A stretch of 64,000 bases of DNA from Chamaecyparis obtusa. Its lineage: Eukaryota > Streptophyta > Pinopsida > Cupressales > Cupressaceae. The number at the start of each line of letters is the position of its first letter. Position 1 is the stretch's first letter. The translations under genes and the position numbers were made by a program. The stretch is from NCBI GenBank assembly GCA_027943335.1, contig BSBK01006021.1, positions 559,501-623,500 of the forward strand, in the 5' to 3' direction. Under the pieces are notes generated by a model. It was given only the letters and a program-made list of their open reading frames with translations, was not told where the DNA came from and searched no databases. Below, one piece after another: positions 35,154 through 46,564 of the stretch.

Positions 35154-37805
35154 TGTTGCCCAAAAATTCCCTGTCATTAATTTTTGGCCACAATCCTATT
35201 TTCCAATGAAATGCTCAAGTGTCGAAAACACAGTGTGTTTTCGACCTCCTCTCTGCAGGCTCAAGATGTTTCTACCTTTTGGTCCAAAAATTTGGTGTGT
35301 TTTCGACCTCCGCTCTAAAAATTTAGCATTTTTTTGACCTTCACTCAAAAACCTTCTATGTTTTCACCCCCTTCCGCACTTTACACTTCTCTAGCATTTG
35401 CATTTTTTCCCTAAGTGCGCAACTTCAACCTGTGGGCCTACCGTCTAGCTTTCCTCAAAAATCTTGTGCTTGTCACATGTTCACAAGGAATATTCCTTGC
35501 CCTTGCAATCATGTGACAGGGTGACACCTGGCGGCGGGCCCATTCTCCATCTGCAAAGGTTAAAGCTTGGCAAAATCTCATGGTTGTCACTACACCGCTA
35601 AGGAAAGATGTTGCCTATTTAAGCGCATGGTGTAACAACAGCCATCGATCTTCCTTCCGATGCGGCAAGCCTTAACCATGGGTAGCATCTTCTGGTTAGT
35701 CGCATGATCACATGGGCTCTTCTAAGCCCATCCACCCATGCAACTAACCACCTGTGGTTACGGTGGTCACAAGCCAGTAGCGTTGAAGGTAGGGGTCACA
35801 AGTTGACATTGCCACATGATCATGTAGGCCTTCCTGGCCGCATGCGATCATGCGACAAGTGATAGGTAGTCTAGTTTCAAGTGGTGGTGGTCAGTGACTA
35901 GCATCATGCGGTTGGTCGCATAATCGCATGGGCTCTTCCAAGCCCATGCGACCATGTGACAAACCGTCAGTGGTTAGCATGCTTGTGGGAGGTGTTGTTG
36001 TGGGTCCATGCCAGGGTGCTGAGGTGTTTGCTGATGTGGTGGTCAAACCGAATGGGGGAGTGACATGTGGTAGTTCTCGACTCAAGGTTGGCAAGCTTTG
36101 CGCAGTTGTGTTGTTGGAGGTGGGCCGGGTTCTGTATTCGGTCAGGTAATCTCGCAATAAAAAGAAGAGTATTCTTTCTATCTGGCGATGATGAGAAATC
36201 CCTTAGCCAGGTAATCTCCTGATGGAAGGGAATATGCCAAAAGTTTTTTGAGACTCAGCGACTGCCGTTGGATGAAGCGAGGATCAATGATTTTCATGCA
36301 GTCACTGGATGTGACCCGAGGTTAGGAAAGAAACAAGCGGTTCCGCAACTAGAGTGAAATGTGAACCTAAGGTGAACTCAGGGTATAGATTACATGTCCA
36401 ATCTACAGTGGGTGGCTAGCGGTTGGTGAAGCTCGATAGGTGGCAGATTTTGTGGGCCCGAGGTGTCATTTTGTGGTGAAGAGCAATAGTTTCAAAAGAG
36501 ACTTGTCGCATGATCACATGAAGGCCTTTTGGCTCATGTGATCATGTGACCATTGACATTTTCAAAGGGTTGTGGCAAGTTTTTGAAAACTTTTCGCATG
36601 ATCACATGAAGGCCTTTCAGCTCATGCGATCATGTGACCATTGCTTTGTCAAGCAGATGTAGCCTATTTTGGCAGACTCTCTTCCAAGGTAGATGTTGCG
36701 AGCGCGAGTAGTTCAAAAAAAAATTATGTTGCCAGGGCGGTTGCAGTTGAGGAATTTGCAGAGATCTTTTGGGCAGCCATTTTGGGTCCTTTCCGGGATC
36801 TGAAAATTGGATTTTGCACATTCATGGCAGTATGGGCTTGCAAGGAGGTTGTTGAATCCAGGCTTTTGTGCCTACAGGCATGATCAATTCAGGGATGGAC
36901 ATGCAAACAAAATATCTGATTGGTTGAGATATTTGCACAATTTTATTTATGATTGGAAGTGACTATTTTAGTGCCAGATTATTTTATGCATACCTATGTA
37001 GCCCTAAAAGTTGGATTCCTGCCTGTGTGTAGAGTTGTATATATTATTTTTTTGGAGATTTTGAGCTCAGAATTGGCCAATTGTAAAAAAGGAAAGTTTC
37101 TTTCCCTAGAGGTTATTGAAGACATTCTTTTTGCCCCCTTAACTTTCTACAATTGTAAAATTCCCATTGATTATTCAAATATTGCAAGCATTCTGTGATA
37201 TCCTTGTTGTCCTCATGCTTGCTTGTCTGGATTATCTCTTATTGGATCAAAGTGTATGCATGATTTCAGTGATATCTTAGGTTTCCTGATTCCTCTTGCT
37301 TTCTACAATTGTGTGTTTCTTGTGTCTGATCTGATTTAGGTGTTTTGTGGGTATACTACAGCCCCTAGCAGCCTTGTCTCATTCCTACACCTAGTTGCAG
37401 AAAAGAATGTTTGTTTGCAGGTCATAGGTTGAGTCCCCTGTTCAGACCCTCCTATAAAATACTTATGCAAGCCTATCTAGTGAGTTGTAACTTATTCAAC
37501 CTGATTCTTTCATTGGTTTCATCCCTCTGTACTGAGATCCAAACCCAAGTTCGATGCATCACCTGGTAGGATAGATTTGCTTTCCGTCATTTCCCTTTTA
37601 TGCACTCCTTCTATCCCTTTCCCTCAAAAGTTTACTTTCCTGTTAGAGAAAATCTGGGTGACTATCCAAGAGGAACTAGCCTAGAATCTGGAGGTCTCAT
37701 CTCAGTTAGCAAAAGGTCCCACAACCTTGAGATGATTCCCATGTTATACTGGATTATCAAGACTATGAGAGCTTGAGATCAGAGGCACAAATTCAGTGTA
37801 TAACA
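35154..37805 (+). repeat. 3' LTR of element C
   Basis: Matches 25988-28641 along its whole length, with many C/T and G/A differences. The five GCATGATC hairpins recur at about 35694-35750, 35810-35860, 35915-35960, 36504-36552 and 36595-36640. Open frames inside it (for example 35928-36149) are not genes. Confidence 0.94.
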
Positions 37806-38240
37806 AGAAGAGTTTAAGGACATAAGTAAAATGCATATAGATGAACTGACTAGTTCATTGATTGCACATGAATCAAGGATGACAAGGTATGATGATAATC
37901 CATTATAGAATGCTTTCAAAACTCAAATACAAATTATTAGAGGTAGAGACAGAGGTTGAGGAATATTTAGTAACAATGGAAGAGGAAGCACAACTATTAT
38001 TCAAAGAGACAATAGAACTAATTCAGAATCTGAAGAGAAATTTCAAAGGAGACCTTCTAACTTGAGGGGGAGTAAAAATAGAAACTAGAAACAAGGAGAC
38101 CAGAGGTATGATAAGTCAAAAGTACAATTTTTTTATTGCAAAAAGTATGGTCATTTTGCTAATAAGTGTTGGAAAAAGCAAGAAGTGCCAGTAAGCAATC
38201 TGCACATATTACATAGGAATATGAAGATAATCAAAAACCT
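37806..38240 (+). pseudogene. gag: Element B gag, C-terminal part
   Basis: After the duplicated AGAAG the gag domain resumes with FKDISKMHIDELTSSLIAHE, a match to the EELxGSLxAHExR motif of Copia gag. A basic, Arg and Asn-rich stretch follows, then FFYCKKYGHFANKC at about 38130, where the CCHC knuckle has Phe in place of its first Cys. Stops occur near 37905, 37957 and 38086. Confidence 0.82.
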
Positions 38241-38689
38241 ATGTTTCTAACCTGTAATGTAACCCAAGAAAGTTCAAATGATGCTTGGTTTTTGGACAGC
38301 GGTTGTAGCAATCATATGACTAGAAATAGAGAGTTGTTTGCCACTTTAGACACCAGTATTCAATTAGAGGTAAAGTTGGGAAATGATAACAAGGTGAGTG
38401 TTAATAGTAAAGGAGTGATTTCTATGTATACCAAGAGTGGTGAAAGAAGAACAATAGATGATGTGTATTATGTACCTACTTTAAAATGCAATTTGTTGAG
38501 CATTGGACAACTAATAGAGAAAAGGTACAAAGTATTCTTCAAAAATGAGGTATGTACAATCATTGATAAGTATCCAAGCAAGTAGTTGATAGCAAGAGTA
38601 GAGATGACTAAGAATAGAATGTTTCCACTCACTATAATAAATGAACTTTCTAACTCCTTGAATGCTTATAAAGTTAAGAGTTTAGATGA
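38241..38689 (+). pseudogene. Element B protease
   Basis: DAWFLDSGCSNHMTRNRELF carries the Copia protease active site D-S-G-C, intact, at about 38280-38340. VKLGNDNKVSVNSKGVI and DVYYVPTLKCNLLSIGQL follow as in TNT1-like elements. A TAG at 38583-38585 interrupts the frame before the pre-integrase part. Confidence 0.85.
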
Positions 38690-39930
38690 ATCATGGTTAT
38701 GGCATTTAAGATATGGCCATTTACACTTTGGTGGTCTAGATTTGTTGCTGAAAAAGTAGACGGTGAAAGGTTTTCCTAGTATTCAGCAACCGGCAAACTC
38801 ATGTGAAAGTTGCATACATGCAAAACATCATAAAGAGAAATTTGTTTCAGGAGTTTCATATAGAGAAAAATCTCCATTAGAGATTGTACACATAGATTTG
38901 TGTGGAATGATGCAAACACCATCTTTGACTGGTATGATATATTTTTTAACCTTTATAGATAATTATAGTCGAAAGACTTGGGTTTATCTTTTGAAGAAAA
39001 AGTTTGAAGTTTTTGGTATATTCAAAAGGTTTAAAGTAATGGTTGAAAAAGAGAGTGGGAAATATATTAAATTTCTAAGATCGGATAGAGGAGCTGAATA
39101 TATGCTAAATGATTTCATTGAGTTTTGTCAGAATCTTGGAATCAAGAGACAACTTACTACTCACTTTACTCCACAACAGAATGGAGTAGTTGAAAGGAAG
39201 AATTGAACCATTATGAACATGGCTCAAAGTATGTTGAAGGAGAAGCATCTATCAAATGAATACTAGGGAGCTACAGTTATTTGTTCTATTTATATCCTAA
39301 ATAGGAGTCCCACTAAGAGTGTGAAGCACCATGTTCCTCAATAAGCTTGGAGTGGTAAGTATTGCAACATATCTCATTTGAGGATTTTTGGGTGTGTGGC
39401 TTATGTGCATGTACCCAAAGAGATGAGAATGAAGTTAGATGATAGGAGCAAGAAATGCATTTTTATTGGATATAGTGAGGAGTCTAAGGCATATAGACTA
39501 TATAATCCATTCACCAAGAAGTCTATTATTAGTAGAGATGTTGAGTTCATGGAAAAAGAGTCTTGGGATGGAAGCATAGATAAATCTATTATAGAGGGAG
39601 CTATTTTATCTCATGGAGATGATGATGCAAATGAGAAAGCCATACAAGATGTACAAATGATTCCACAAGAATATACACCTCCAGTAAGTACTCCAGAAAG
39701 ACAACCTCTAAGTGCTGGCCCATTACAGTTTAGAATCCCTAGAACTCAAGAGCGTGGTGAACCATCCGGTCATGGTGGACAACAAACAATAGAATCAAAG
39801 GTTAGTAATGAATCAAATCCCACATTAGCTTCATTAAGAAATAGAATCAAAGGTCAGAAGACTAGAAGTTTAAGAGAGCTATATGATCAGAATGAAGAAT
39901 TAGATCAAGCTTCAAATTTTGTATTGATTG
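38690..39930 (+). pseudogene. Element B integrase
   Basis: The GAG-pre-integrase zinc segment shows WHLRYGHLHFGGL and CESCIHAKHHKEKF. The core has IVHIDLCGMM (Asp), LRSDRGAEYM (Asp, about 39083) and TPQQNGVVERKN (Glu, about 39193). The Copia C-terminal motif follows: HLRIFGCVAYVHVPKEMR and KCIFIGYSEESKAYRLYNP. There are stops near 38758, 39204, 39264 and 39343. The linker to RT is Ser, Pro and Gln rich. Confidence 0.88.
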
Positions 39931-40800
39931 CATACGATCCTATTAACTTTGATGAAGCTGTAAAAGAAGAGGACTGGGTAAAAGCCATGAATGAAGAGAT
40001 TGATGCCATAGAGAGAAATAACACATGGAATCTTGTAGATTTACCTAAAGATAAAAATAGTATAGGTGTTAAATGGATTTATAAGACTAAGTTAAATGTT
40101 GAAGGTGAGGTTGAGAAACACAAAGCAAGACTTGTCACTCAGGAATTTAGTCAGCATCTTGGTATTGATTATAATGAAACTTTTGCACCTGTAGCCAGAC
40201 TTGACATAGTGAGAATGGTGTTGGCTATTGTATCACAAAACAAATGGAAAATGCATCAAATGGATGTACAGTATGAATTTTTAAATGAATTTTTGGAAGA
40301 AGAGGTTTATGTTAAATAACCTCCAGGATATGAGATTGAAGGAAACGAAGATAAGGTCTATAAGTTAAATAAGGTGTTATATGGATTGAAACAAGTTCCC
40401 AGAGTGTGGTATACTAGGATTGATGAATACTTGAATAGCAGAGAATTCAACAGGATTCCTAGTGAGCCAACCTTGTATACAAAGGTAAATCAAGAAGGAA
40501 AATTTTTTATAGTTTGCCTATATGTTGATGAGTTGATTTTTGTCGAAGATCTCTCTATAGATGACTTTAGGACTTCCATGAAAATAGAGTTTGATATGAC
40601 TGATTTAGGATTGATGAAGTATTTTCTTGGTATTGAAGTTACTCAATCTGAAGATGGTATTTTTATATGTCAAACTAAGTATGCTAAAGATGTTTTGAAA
40701 AGGTTTAAGATGTTGAACTGTAAGCCGGTTACAACACCAATGATAACTGGTACAAAACTTAGTAAGAAAGGTCAGGGGTCAAATGTTGATCTGACTTTGT
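39931..40800 (+). pseudogene. pol: Element B reverse transcriptase
   Basis: Typical Copia RT: WVKAMNEEIDAIERNNTWNL, VKWIYKTKLNVEGEVEKHKA, ETFAPVARLDIVRMVLAI, HQMDVQYEFLNEFLEEEVYV, YGLKQVPRVWY and then IVCLYVDELIFV at about 40509. The catalytic YVDD reads YVDE, and the usual VKxAFLNG is QYEFLNE. One stop at 40317 interrupts it. Confidence 0.9.
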
Positions 40801-41458
40801 ATAAGAGATTGGTTGGAAGTCTCATGTATTTGACAACATCAAGGCCTAATATAATATTTTTTGTAAGTTTAATATCCAGGTTTATGGAGTCTACTATGAC
40901 TACTCATTGGCAGGCTGGAAAAAGAATCTTAAGATATATTGTTGGAACAACAAATTTTGGTATTTTGTATACATCAATTTCATATTTTAAATTGACTAGA
41001 TATTCCAATAGTGATTTTGCAAATAGTGTTGATGACAAGAAAAGCACATCTGGGTATGTGTTTAGTTTTGGATCGAGTGTAATAGCATGGGCATCAAAGA
41101 AGAGCCTATTGTGACGTTATCATCGAATGAGGTAGAATATGTTGTAGTGATAGCAGTAGCTTGTCAGACTGTGTGGATGAGATAGATTTTGACTAAGTTT
41201 CTACATGAAAAGGAAGAGCCGACTCAGATTTATTGTGACAACAAATCAGCTATTGCATTAGCAAAAAATCATGTTTTTCATAATAAAAGTAAGCATATTG
41301 ATACTAGGCATCATTTCATTCAAGAATTGGTAAATGGAAATCAAGTTTGTATGAAGTTTTGCAGATCAGATGATCAATATGTAGATATATGTACAAAATT
41401 GTTGGCAAATGAGTTGTTTGAAATTCACAGAGAAAATATAGGGGTTTTTATGTTGTAA
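40801..41458 (+). pseudogene. Element B RNase H
   Basis: YKRLVGSLMYLTTSRPNI and GKRILRYIVGTTNFGILY precede RYSNSDFANSVDDKKSTSGY, where the family has YxDADWAGDxDxRKSTSG; the first two Asp positions are Ser-Asn and Ser-Asp. A damaged middle with stops (about 41112-41180) and a frame change follows. QIYCDNKSAIALAKNHVFHN and HIDTRHHFIQELV then close the domain normally. Confidence 0.87.
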
Positions 41459-41485
41459 CTGAAGTTCTACTTAAGAATATATGGT

Positions 41486-41498
41486 AGAAATTAAGGAG
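41486..41498 (+). promoter_or_regulatory. Polypurine tract of element B
   Basis: AGAAATTAAGGAG directly precedes the 3' LTR. It is a diverged form of the ATTAAGGGGGAG tract common in Copia elements. Confidence 0.65.
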
Positions 41499-42007
41499 TA
41501 TTTGAGATAATTTTAATGTCTCCCGTGCCACCGTTGACTCTTATCTCCCATCGTCAATGCATAAAATCCAACTTGACGTGGCTGGGAGAAAATCAGATTT
41601 GCATTTATCTTGGTCTGCAGGAAATCTGATTTTTTCTTTATCTCCTTGTGCTCAGTGATTTGTACTTATCTTTTCTACACCAAATAAGATCTTTACTTGT
41701 AGTGTACTGCAAGTCTTCATAACCGGCTATGTCCACCATTTGTTGAAGTTGTTGGCTATAAAAGTATTTTCACGTGTGACTCTAAAATTAGTTTTTCTTC
41801 AAAATAGAGATTTGTAATTTCAAGTGAACTTAGTAGAGTTCCGTACTTGTATTTGCTAATTAAATCAATAGTAATTATTTTTATGTTGTAGAATACAATT
41901 ATCTATTTTCTTTGTGCTTTGTCTAGTTTAGTTTATATTCTCTGTTCTATTCTACTATACTCTATTTTGTGTATCTCAGATACTTTGTCAATCCCCTGCT
42001 TCTTTCA
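41499..42007 (+). repeat. 3' LTR of element B
   Basis: Starts TATTTGAGATAATTTTAAT (TG changed to TA) and ends CTTCTTTCA, followed by the ACAAG duplication. Confidence 0.93.
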
Positions 42008-42132
42008 ACAAGTGCTCTAGGGATAATCTTCTTTCTAAACATTTCATATTTATAGAGAATTATTTTCGAAGGTTTCTAATAGGGTTGCACAAACAACAGC
42101 TTGAAGTTTCAAAGATGAAATGTGATATCCTC
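42008..42132. other. Host sequence between elements B and D
   Basis: These 125 bases are the only original sequence between the two Copia elements. They begin with the right duplication of B (ACAAG) and end with the left duplication of D (TCCTC). If both elements are removed this joins 24767-24771 to 47637 onwards. I cannot assign it; by position it may be intron of the MLO-like gene. Confidence 0.7.
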
Positions 42133-42393
42133 TGAAAGGGATTGAAATGCAAGAAATTAAACAACAAATTAATTTACTAATTTACAAAATGCAAACACGA
42201 GATTTATCTTGGTTCACCATGAATTGTGGCTACATCTAGACTACAGAGTATTGTATTAATTCCCAAAATGTTAATTACAAATGAGCAAACATAAAGGCTC
42301 TAGATTATTACATATGAAGAGTCTTCAGAATGAAGAATCATAATAAAAGACATAATAGCACTTATTATGATTGTTGGCCTTCACTCCTTAACA
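42133..42393 (-). repeat. 3' LTR of element D
   Basis: On the element strand it starts TGTTAAGGAGTGAAGGCC and ends CCCTTTCA. Compared with the 5' LTR it has one short insertion near 42168 and lacks about eight bases near 42285, plus scattered substitutions. Confidence 0.93.
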
Positions 42394-42403
42394 AACTCCC
42401 ACC
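42394..42403 (-). promoter_or_regulatory. Polypurine tract of element D
   Basis: On the minus strand GGTGGGAGTT abuts the TGTTAAGG start of the 3' LTR. Confidence 0.75.
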
Positions 42404-42440
42404 TGAAGGAAAACCATGCTGCAACTGATCACCCAATACC

Positions 42441-43224
42441 CTACTGAAGCGCTGACTTATCTTTTCTTCCCAAGGCTAAGAGAAGTCCTTGCACAATCAA
42501 ACTTCTCTTTGGCAACAACCTTGGTGAATATATCTGTCGTATTGATCTTAGTATCGATCTTAACAACTTCCAACTTTCCTTCTTCAACTGCATGACGAAC
42601 AAAGTGAGCATGTGTGTCAACATGCTTAGAGCAATGTTGTGAAGAGTGATTATGAGCCATGAAGATAGCGTTGCGGTTGTCACAAAATAGTTTATACTCA
42701 TTTTGATGCACTTTCAAATGACCAAACAATCGCTAAAGCCAAATCATTTTCCTTGCACCTTCGAAAAGAGCTAAGTATTTAGCCTCAACTGAAGAAAGAG
42801 CAATGCAATGCTGCAACCTTGAAGCCCAACTGATGGCAACTCCAACAAATGTGAAGGTATATCCATTGGTAGACCTTCATTTTTCCAAGTCTCTGGCATG
42901 ATCAAAATCGATGTAACCTTGCAGCTGAACCTGATTTCCTCCAAAACATAATGCATAATCTGAAATTCCTTTTAGATACCTTAGTATCCACTTAACAGGT
43001 TCCCAATGAGATTTCTTGGGATTGCTCATGAATCTACTCACAACTCCCACCGCATGAGAAATGTTGGAGCGAGTAGAAACCATTGCATACATGATGCTTC
43101 CAACTATAGATTTATATGGAATTTTCTCCATGAAGTCCTTTTCTTCTTGTGTTTTAGGACACAATTCAGAACTTAAGCAGAAGTGACTAGCAAGAGGAAG
43201 AGGAGAAACTTTAGCATCAGCCAT
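42441..43224 (-). pseudogene. Element D RNase H
   Basis: From 43224 leftwards: YKSIVGSIMYAMVSTRSNIS, WEPVKWILRYLKGISDYALC, then YIDFDHARDLEK, where the family has YxDADYAGDLD. The strand LFCDNRNAIFMAHNHSSQHC and KHVDTHAHFVRHAVEEGKLE complete it. The middle is broken by stops around 42740-42880. One frame fits both halves. Confidence 0.87.
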
Positions 43225-44100
43225 GCCAAATCTCTCAACAACTTTATCAATATATTATTTTTGAGATAATGTAATTTCCTTCTTCTTCCTGTCTCTTGTG
43301 ATCATCATGCCAAGAATCTTCTTGGATGCCCCTAAGTCCTTCATGTCAAACTTTCTTGACAATTTCTCCTTTAACTCATTAACTATTCTTTTGTTTGTGC
43401 CAACCACTAACATATCATCAACATAAAGAAGGAGAATGATGAATTCACCATAGGAAGTCTCTTGAAGTAGACACATGGGTCTGATTCACAGCTTGTGAAA
43501 TTGTTTTCAGCCATGAAGTGATCAAATTTTATGTACCACTATCTTGGAGCTTGTTTGAGGCCATACAAACTCCGATTTAGCTTGCAATAAAGGTGCTCTT
43601 ATCCCTTCTTGATGAATCCTTGAGGCTGCTCCATATATAGCTCTTCTTCTACATCACCATGTAGGAATGTGGTCTTCACATCAAGCTGTTCCAACTCAAG
43701 ATCCCATGCTTCTGCTAATCCCAAGACTGTTTGGACAGTTGTCATTTTGACAACCAGTGAGAAGATCTCATTAAAATCTATCCCATTTTCTTGATCAAAC
43801 CCCTTTACCACCAATCTGGCCTTGAAGCATTTTTTTCCTTCATCTTCTTCTTTTATCCAATATACCCACTTGTTTCTAAGTGGTCTTCGATCTGGGGAAG
43901 AGATACCAAGTCCCAGGTTTGATTTTTGAGTAAGGAGTCCATCTCCTCATGCATCACTTTTTGCCATTTATCATTGTTAACGTCTTTGAGAGAAGCTTTA
44001 AATGTTGATGGTTCTACAAATTATGAGACAAGAATAGAAGGTTCTACTTCTTCAGCGAATAATAGCTCATAGTCTGAGTATTTAGCTATCATTCTTCTCT
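43225..44100 (-). pseudogene. pol: Element D reverse transcriptase
   Basis: The first half (43814-43599) has NEIFSLVVKMTTVQTVLGLA, LEQLDVKTTFLHGDVEEELY and MEQPQGF. The second half (43476-43255) has LLLYVDDMLVVGTNK, with YVDD intact, and RKFDMKDLGASKKILGMMI. The halves are in different frames, so a frameshift lies near 43500-43590. Weak WxKVMHEEMDSLLKNQTWDL-type similarity near 43940-43980 marks the start. Confidence 0.88.
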
Positions 44101-44199
44101 ATCTTGTTGATCTTCTTAATTGATGTTTGATGCCTTCTATTTGATCCTAGACTAGCTCAAATGGAGAGCTAGAAGTTGTAGCTCTTGGATGTTTAATTC

Positions 44200-44990
44200 C
44201 TTGCTTAATTCCCTGCCTCTATATTTCAATGTACTCATTAGTCCCCAAATTTTGTGAATGTCCTTTAAATTTCTCTATTCTCTATTCTCTGTTCTCTATT
44301 ACTATACTGCTCCATGTCATGAGTGTTCTCTTTGGAGCCGTGACTATTATGAACATTGTCCCAGTCATAGCTTGTATTATCCCTACCATGACTTGGCAAG
44401 AGGCCTTCAAACCTTTCGTAACTTGTATTGTCCTTGCCATGATTTGGATTATCCTTGTTGTGACATGTATTATTCCTACCGTGATTGTTCTCTTCTCTAT
44501 CATGACTAATTTCATGTCTGTTGAGAGTTTGAAATGAGTGAGTATCACTACAATTTTCTACAGGAGGTCAAGAGGAGTATTGTGCGGCAGATTTAGGTGT
44601 GTGTGGTCCATGCTCTCTGTCATGACTAGACTTGGCAGTAATTTCTCTATCGTGAAGTGTGATGGGACTGTCATGAGACACATTCCTACTACTAAGTCTT
44701 TCACTCCTATCGTGAGGTAGCAGATAATTGTCTCTGTCGTGAGGTAGCAGGGAATTATCTTTGATGTGTTGTGTATTTTGCCTGCCCTAACTTATATCAT
44801 CCCTACCGCTAAGTCTTTCACTCCTGCCATGTGGTGAAGGACTTTCACTCTTGTTGTGAGGTAGTAGAGAATTACTAAGGTCTCTATCGTGACTTTGTTG
44901 AGGCTCATGTCTACCATGAATACCATGAGGAACTTCAAAACTATCCTGTGTTGAGTGTTCATAACCGTGAGTAGGGGAATCAAATCCATG
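44200..44990 (-). repeat. His, Gly and Asp-rich repeats in the element D integrase-RT linker
   Basis: On the minus strand many near copies of a short unit appear, for example PSHGRDNTSYD near 44390, NHGKDNTS near 44430, SHDREENNHGRNN near 44500 and PHGRSERL near 44820. The DNA unit is close to CATGRYAGRGAYAAT with about 20 to 30 bases per repeat. A frame other than the one annotated as open in part of the stretch carries them, and stops interrupt it. The linker is several times longer than is usual between Copia integrase and RT, probably by repeat expansion. Confidence 0.62.
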
Positions 44991-46181
44991 TGGATGGATA
45001 GCTAGATTGCCATCGTATGAATTCCAATCATGAATATTTTCATTCATAAAACTTTCTGATGAAGAGCTATGTGATTGCTGAGGCATTGAGGGTAGAACAG
45101 TGATTGGGGAATTTGGTGTGGGATTAACATGTGAGTATATGGAGGAATTTTGATTTCTATTATTCATCATGTCAAATAGGGGAATGTATTCTTTGGTAGG
45201 AGTTTCATCTTTAGAATGAGGAAATATGTTCTCATTAAAGACTACATCTCTACTCCTTATAATTTTCTTATCGGTTAAGCTCCAAAGTCTGAAGCCAAAC
45301 GGTTCTTCCTCATATCCACCAAATATGCAAGGTTGTGATTTAGGATCTAGTTTGTTTTGCTTCTCCTTAGGGACATGTACAAAAGCCTGACAGCGAAAGA
45401 CTTTAAGATGAGAGTATGAAACTCTTCTTCCTTTCCATTCCTCTTTCAGAATTTTGAAGTTCAACCTTGATGAGGGACTTCGATTTATCAAATAGATCAT
45501 TGTATTGCATGCTTCAGCCCAAAACTCTTTTCCCAAACCTGCATTGAAAAGCATACAGCAAGCTTTCTCAAGTATTGTTCTATTAAGCATTTCCATTACC
45601 CCATTTTCTTGAGGGGTGTAGGGGACAACTTTCACCCTATGAATACCATTATCTACACAATAGTTATCAAATTCTAGTGAACAAAACTCCCCTCCATTAT
45701 CCATTTTCAAGAATTTAATCTTGTGGCCTCTTTGGTTTTCAACAAGAGCTTTGAAAACTTTAAATTTAGAAAAGACTTCTGATTTATTTGCCATCATATA
45801 TATCCAAACTTTCCTAGTACAATCATCAAGGAAAGTAATGAAATATTTAGCACCACCTAAGGAGCTTACCGTAGTAGGACCAAAGACATCTGAGTGTACA
45901 AGCTCCAATGGTTTTTCCTTCATGTCATGCCCATCTTTCAAGAAGCTGACCCACTTTTGCTTGTCGTAGAGACAATGTTCACAAAACTCCAAGTTTGCTG
46001 ATTGGAGACTCGGTAGTTGATCCATCTTGATCATTAACTCTAGGCCTTTCTTGACTATGTGGCCTAATCTTTGATGCCAAAGTGTCGCATCGCTGCCTAT
46101 AACTGTCATAGCAGCTCCCACCTCATTGATTGGTTTCATAATGTAGAGGCTACCAGTCTTCTCTCCTTTTGCAATAGCCAA
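44787..46181 (-). pseudogene. Element D integrase, long open part
   Basis: 464 codons without a stop. LWHQRLGHIVKKGLELM and CEHCLYDKQKWVSF form the pre-integrase zinc site. The core shows LVHSDVFGPT (Asp), LKMDNGGEFC (Asp) and TPQENGVMEMLNRT (Glu). The Copia C-terminal motif SHLKVFRCQAFVHVPKEKQN and CIFGGYEEEPFGFRLW follows; the G-C-A usually seen here is R-C-Q-A. The His-rich linker makes up the last 150 residues or so. It would insert element DNA but is separated from RT by damage. Confidence 0.92.
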
Positions 46182-46199
46182 TGAACCTTTGACTATTTT

Positions 46200-46564
46200 T
46201 CATGTATCTGTGAGTTCTATTTTAAATCCTTGTATGTATAGTTGGCTAATTGACATTAAATTCCTCTTTAATTGAGGAACATGTCTAACATCTTTGAGCA
46301 ACAATTTTGCTCCACCTTCTAGATGCAAAACAACTTCACCTTTCCCAATGATTTTACATGCTTTATTGTTACCCAAAAATACTTCTCCAAATTCGCCTTC
46401 TTGATAATTTTTAAAATAATCCGTACATGAAGTGGCATGGAAGGAGGCTCCAGAATTTAATTTTGAGTCTCTTGTAGAAAGAACTAGAGCAGCTTCATCT
46501 GCTTCATAGGTTGTATTAGCTTCACTATTCCTCACCTTTTCTTGTGCTTTCTTGAAAGATCTGC
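46200..46564 (-). pseudogene. Element D protease
   Basis: The frame is that of gag and integrase. The active site reads KLNSGASFHATSC, where the family has LDSGASxHxT, so the catalytic Asp is Asn, a single G to A change. GEVFLGNNKACKIIGKGEVV and DVRHVPQLKRNLMSISQL follow. A stop near 46198 separates it from integrase. Confidence 0.85.

Larger units (their letters stand above)
25988..37805 (+). mobile_element. Tat-like Ty3/gypsy retrotransposon C, nested in element B
   Basis: LTRs 25988-28641 and 35154-37805 (2654 and 2652 bases) are flanked by identical AGAAG duplications (25983-25987 and 37806-37810). The interior is one reading frame from about 28796 to the TAG at 34919, interrupted by stops. 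Domain order is gag, protease, an archaeal-type RNase H, RT, the ordinary Ty3 RNase H, integrase. A second RNase H and a degenerate ordinary one mark the Tat branch of plant Ty3 elements. The LTRs differ at roughly one base in ten over their first 110 bases by eye, so the insertion is old. Confidence 0.95.
24772..42007 (+). mobile_element. Ty1/copia retrotransposon B, split by element C
   Basis: LTRs 24772-25310 and 41499-42007 are flanked by identical five-base duplications ACAAG (24767-24771 and 42008-42012). Without nested element C and its duplication the element is about 5.4 kb, the normal size. Order is LTR, iMet primer site, gag, protease, integrase, RT, RNase H, polypurine tract, LTR, which is the Copia arrangement. 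Element C entered gag at 25987. Several stops, a frame change in gag and changes in key residues show it is inactive. Confidence 0.95.

Noticed and set aside
35891..36157. Open frames in the element C LTRs (both strands) and in the solo LTR
   Set aside because: They lie wholly in LTR sequence, differ between the two LTR copies and show no domain.
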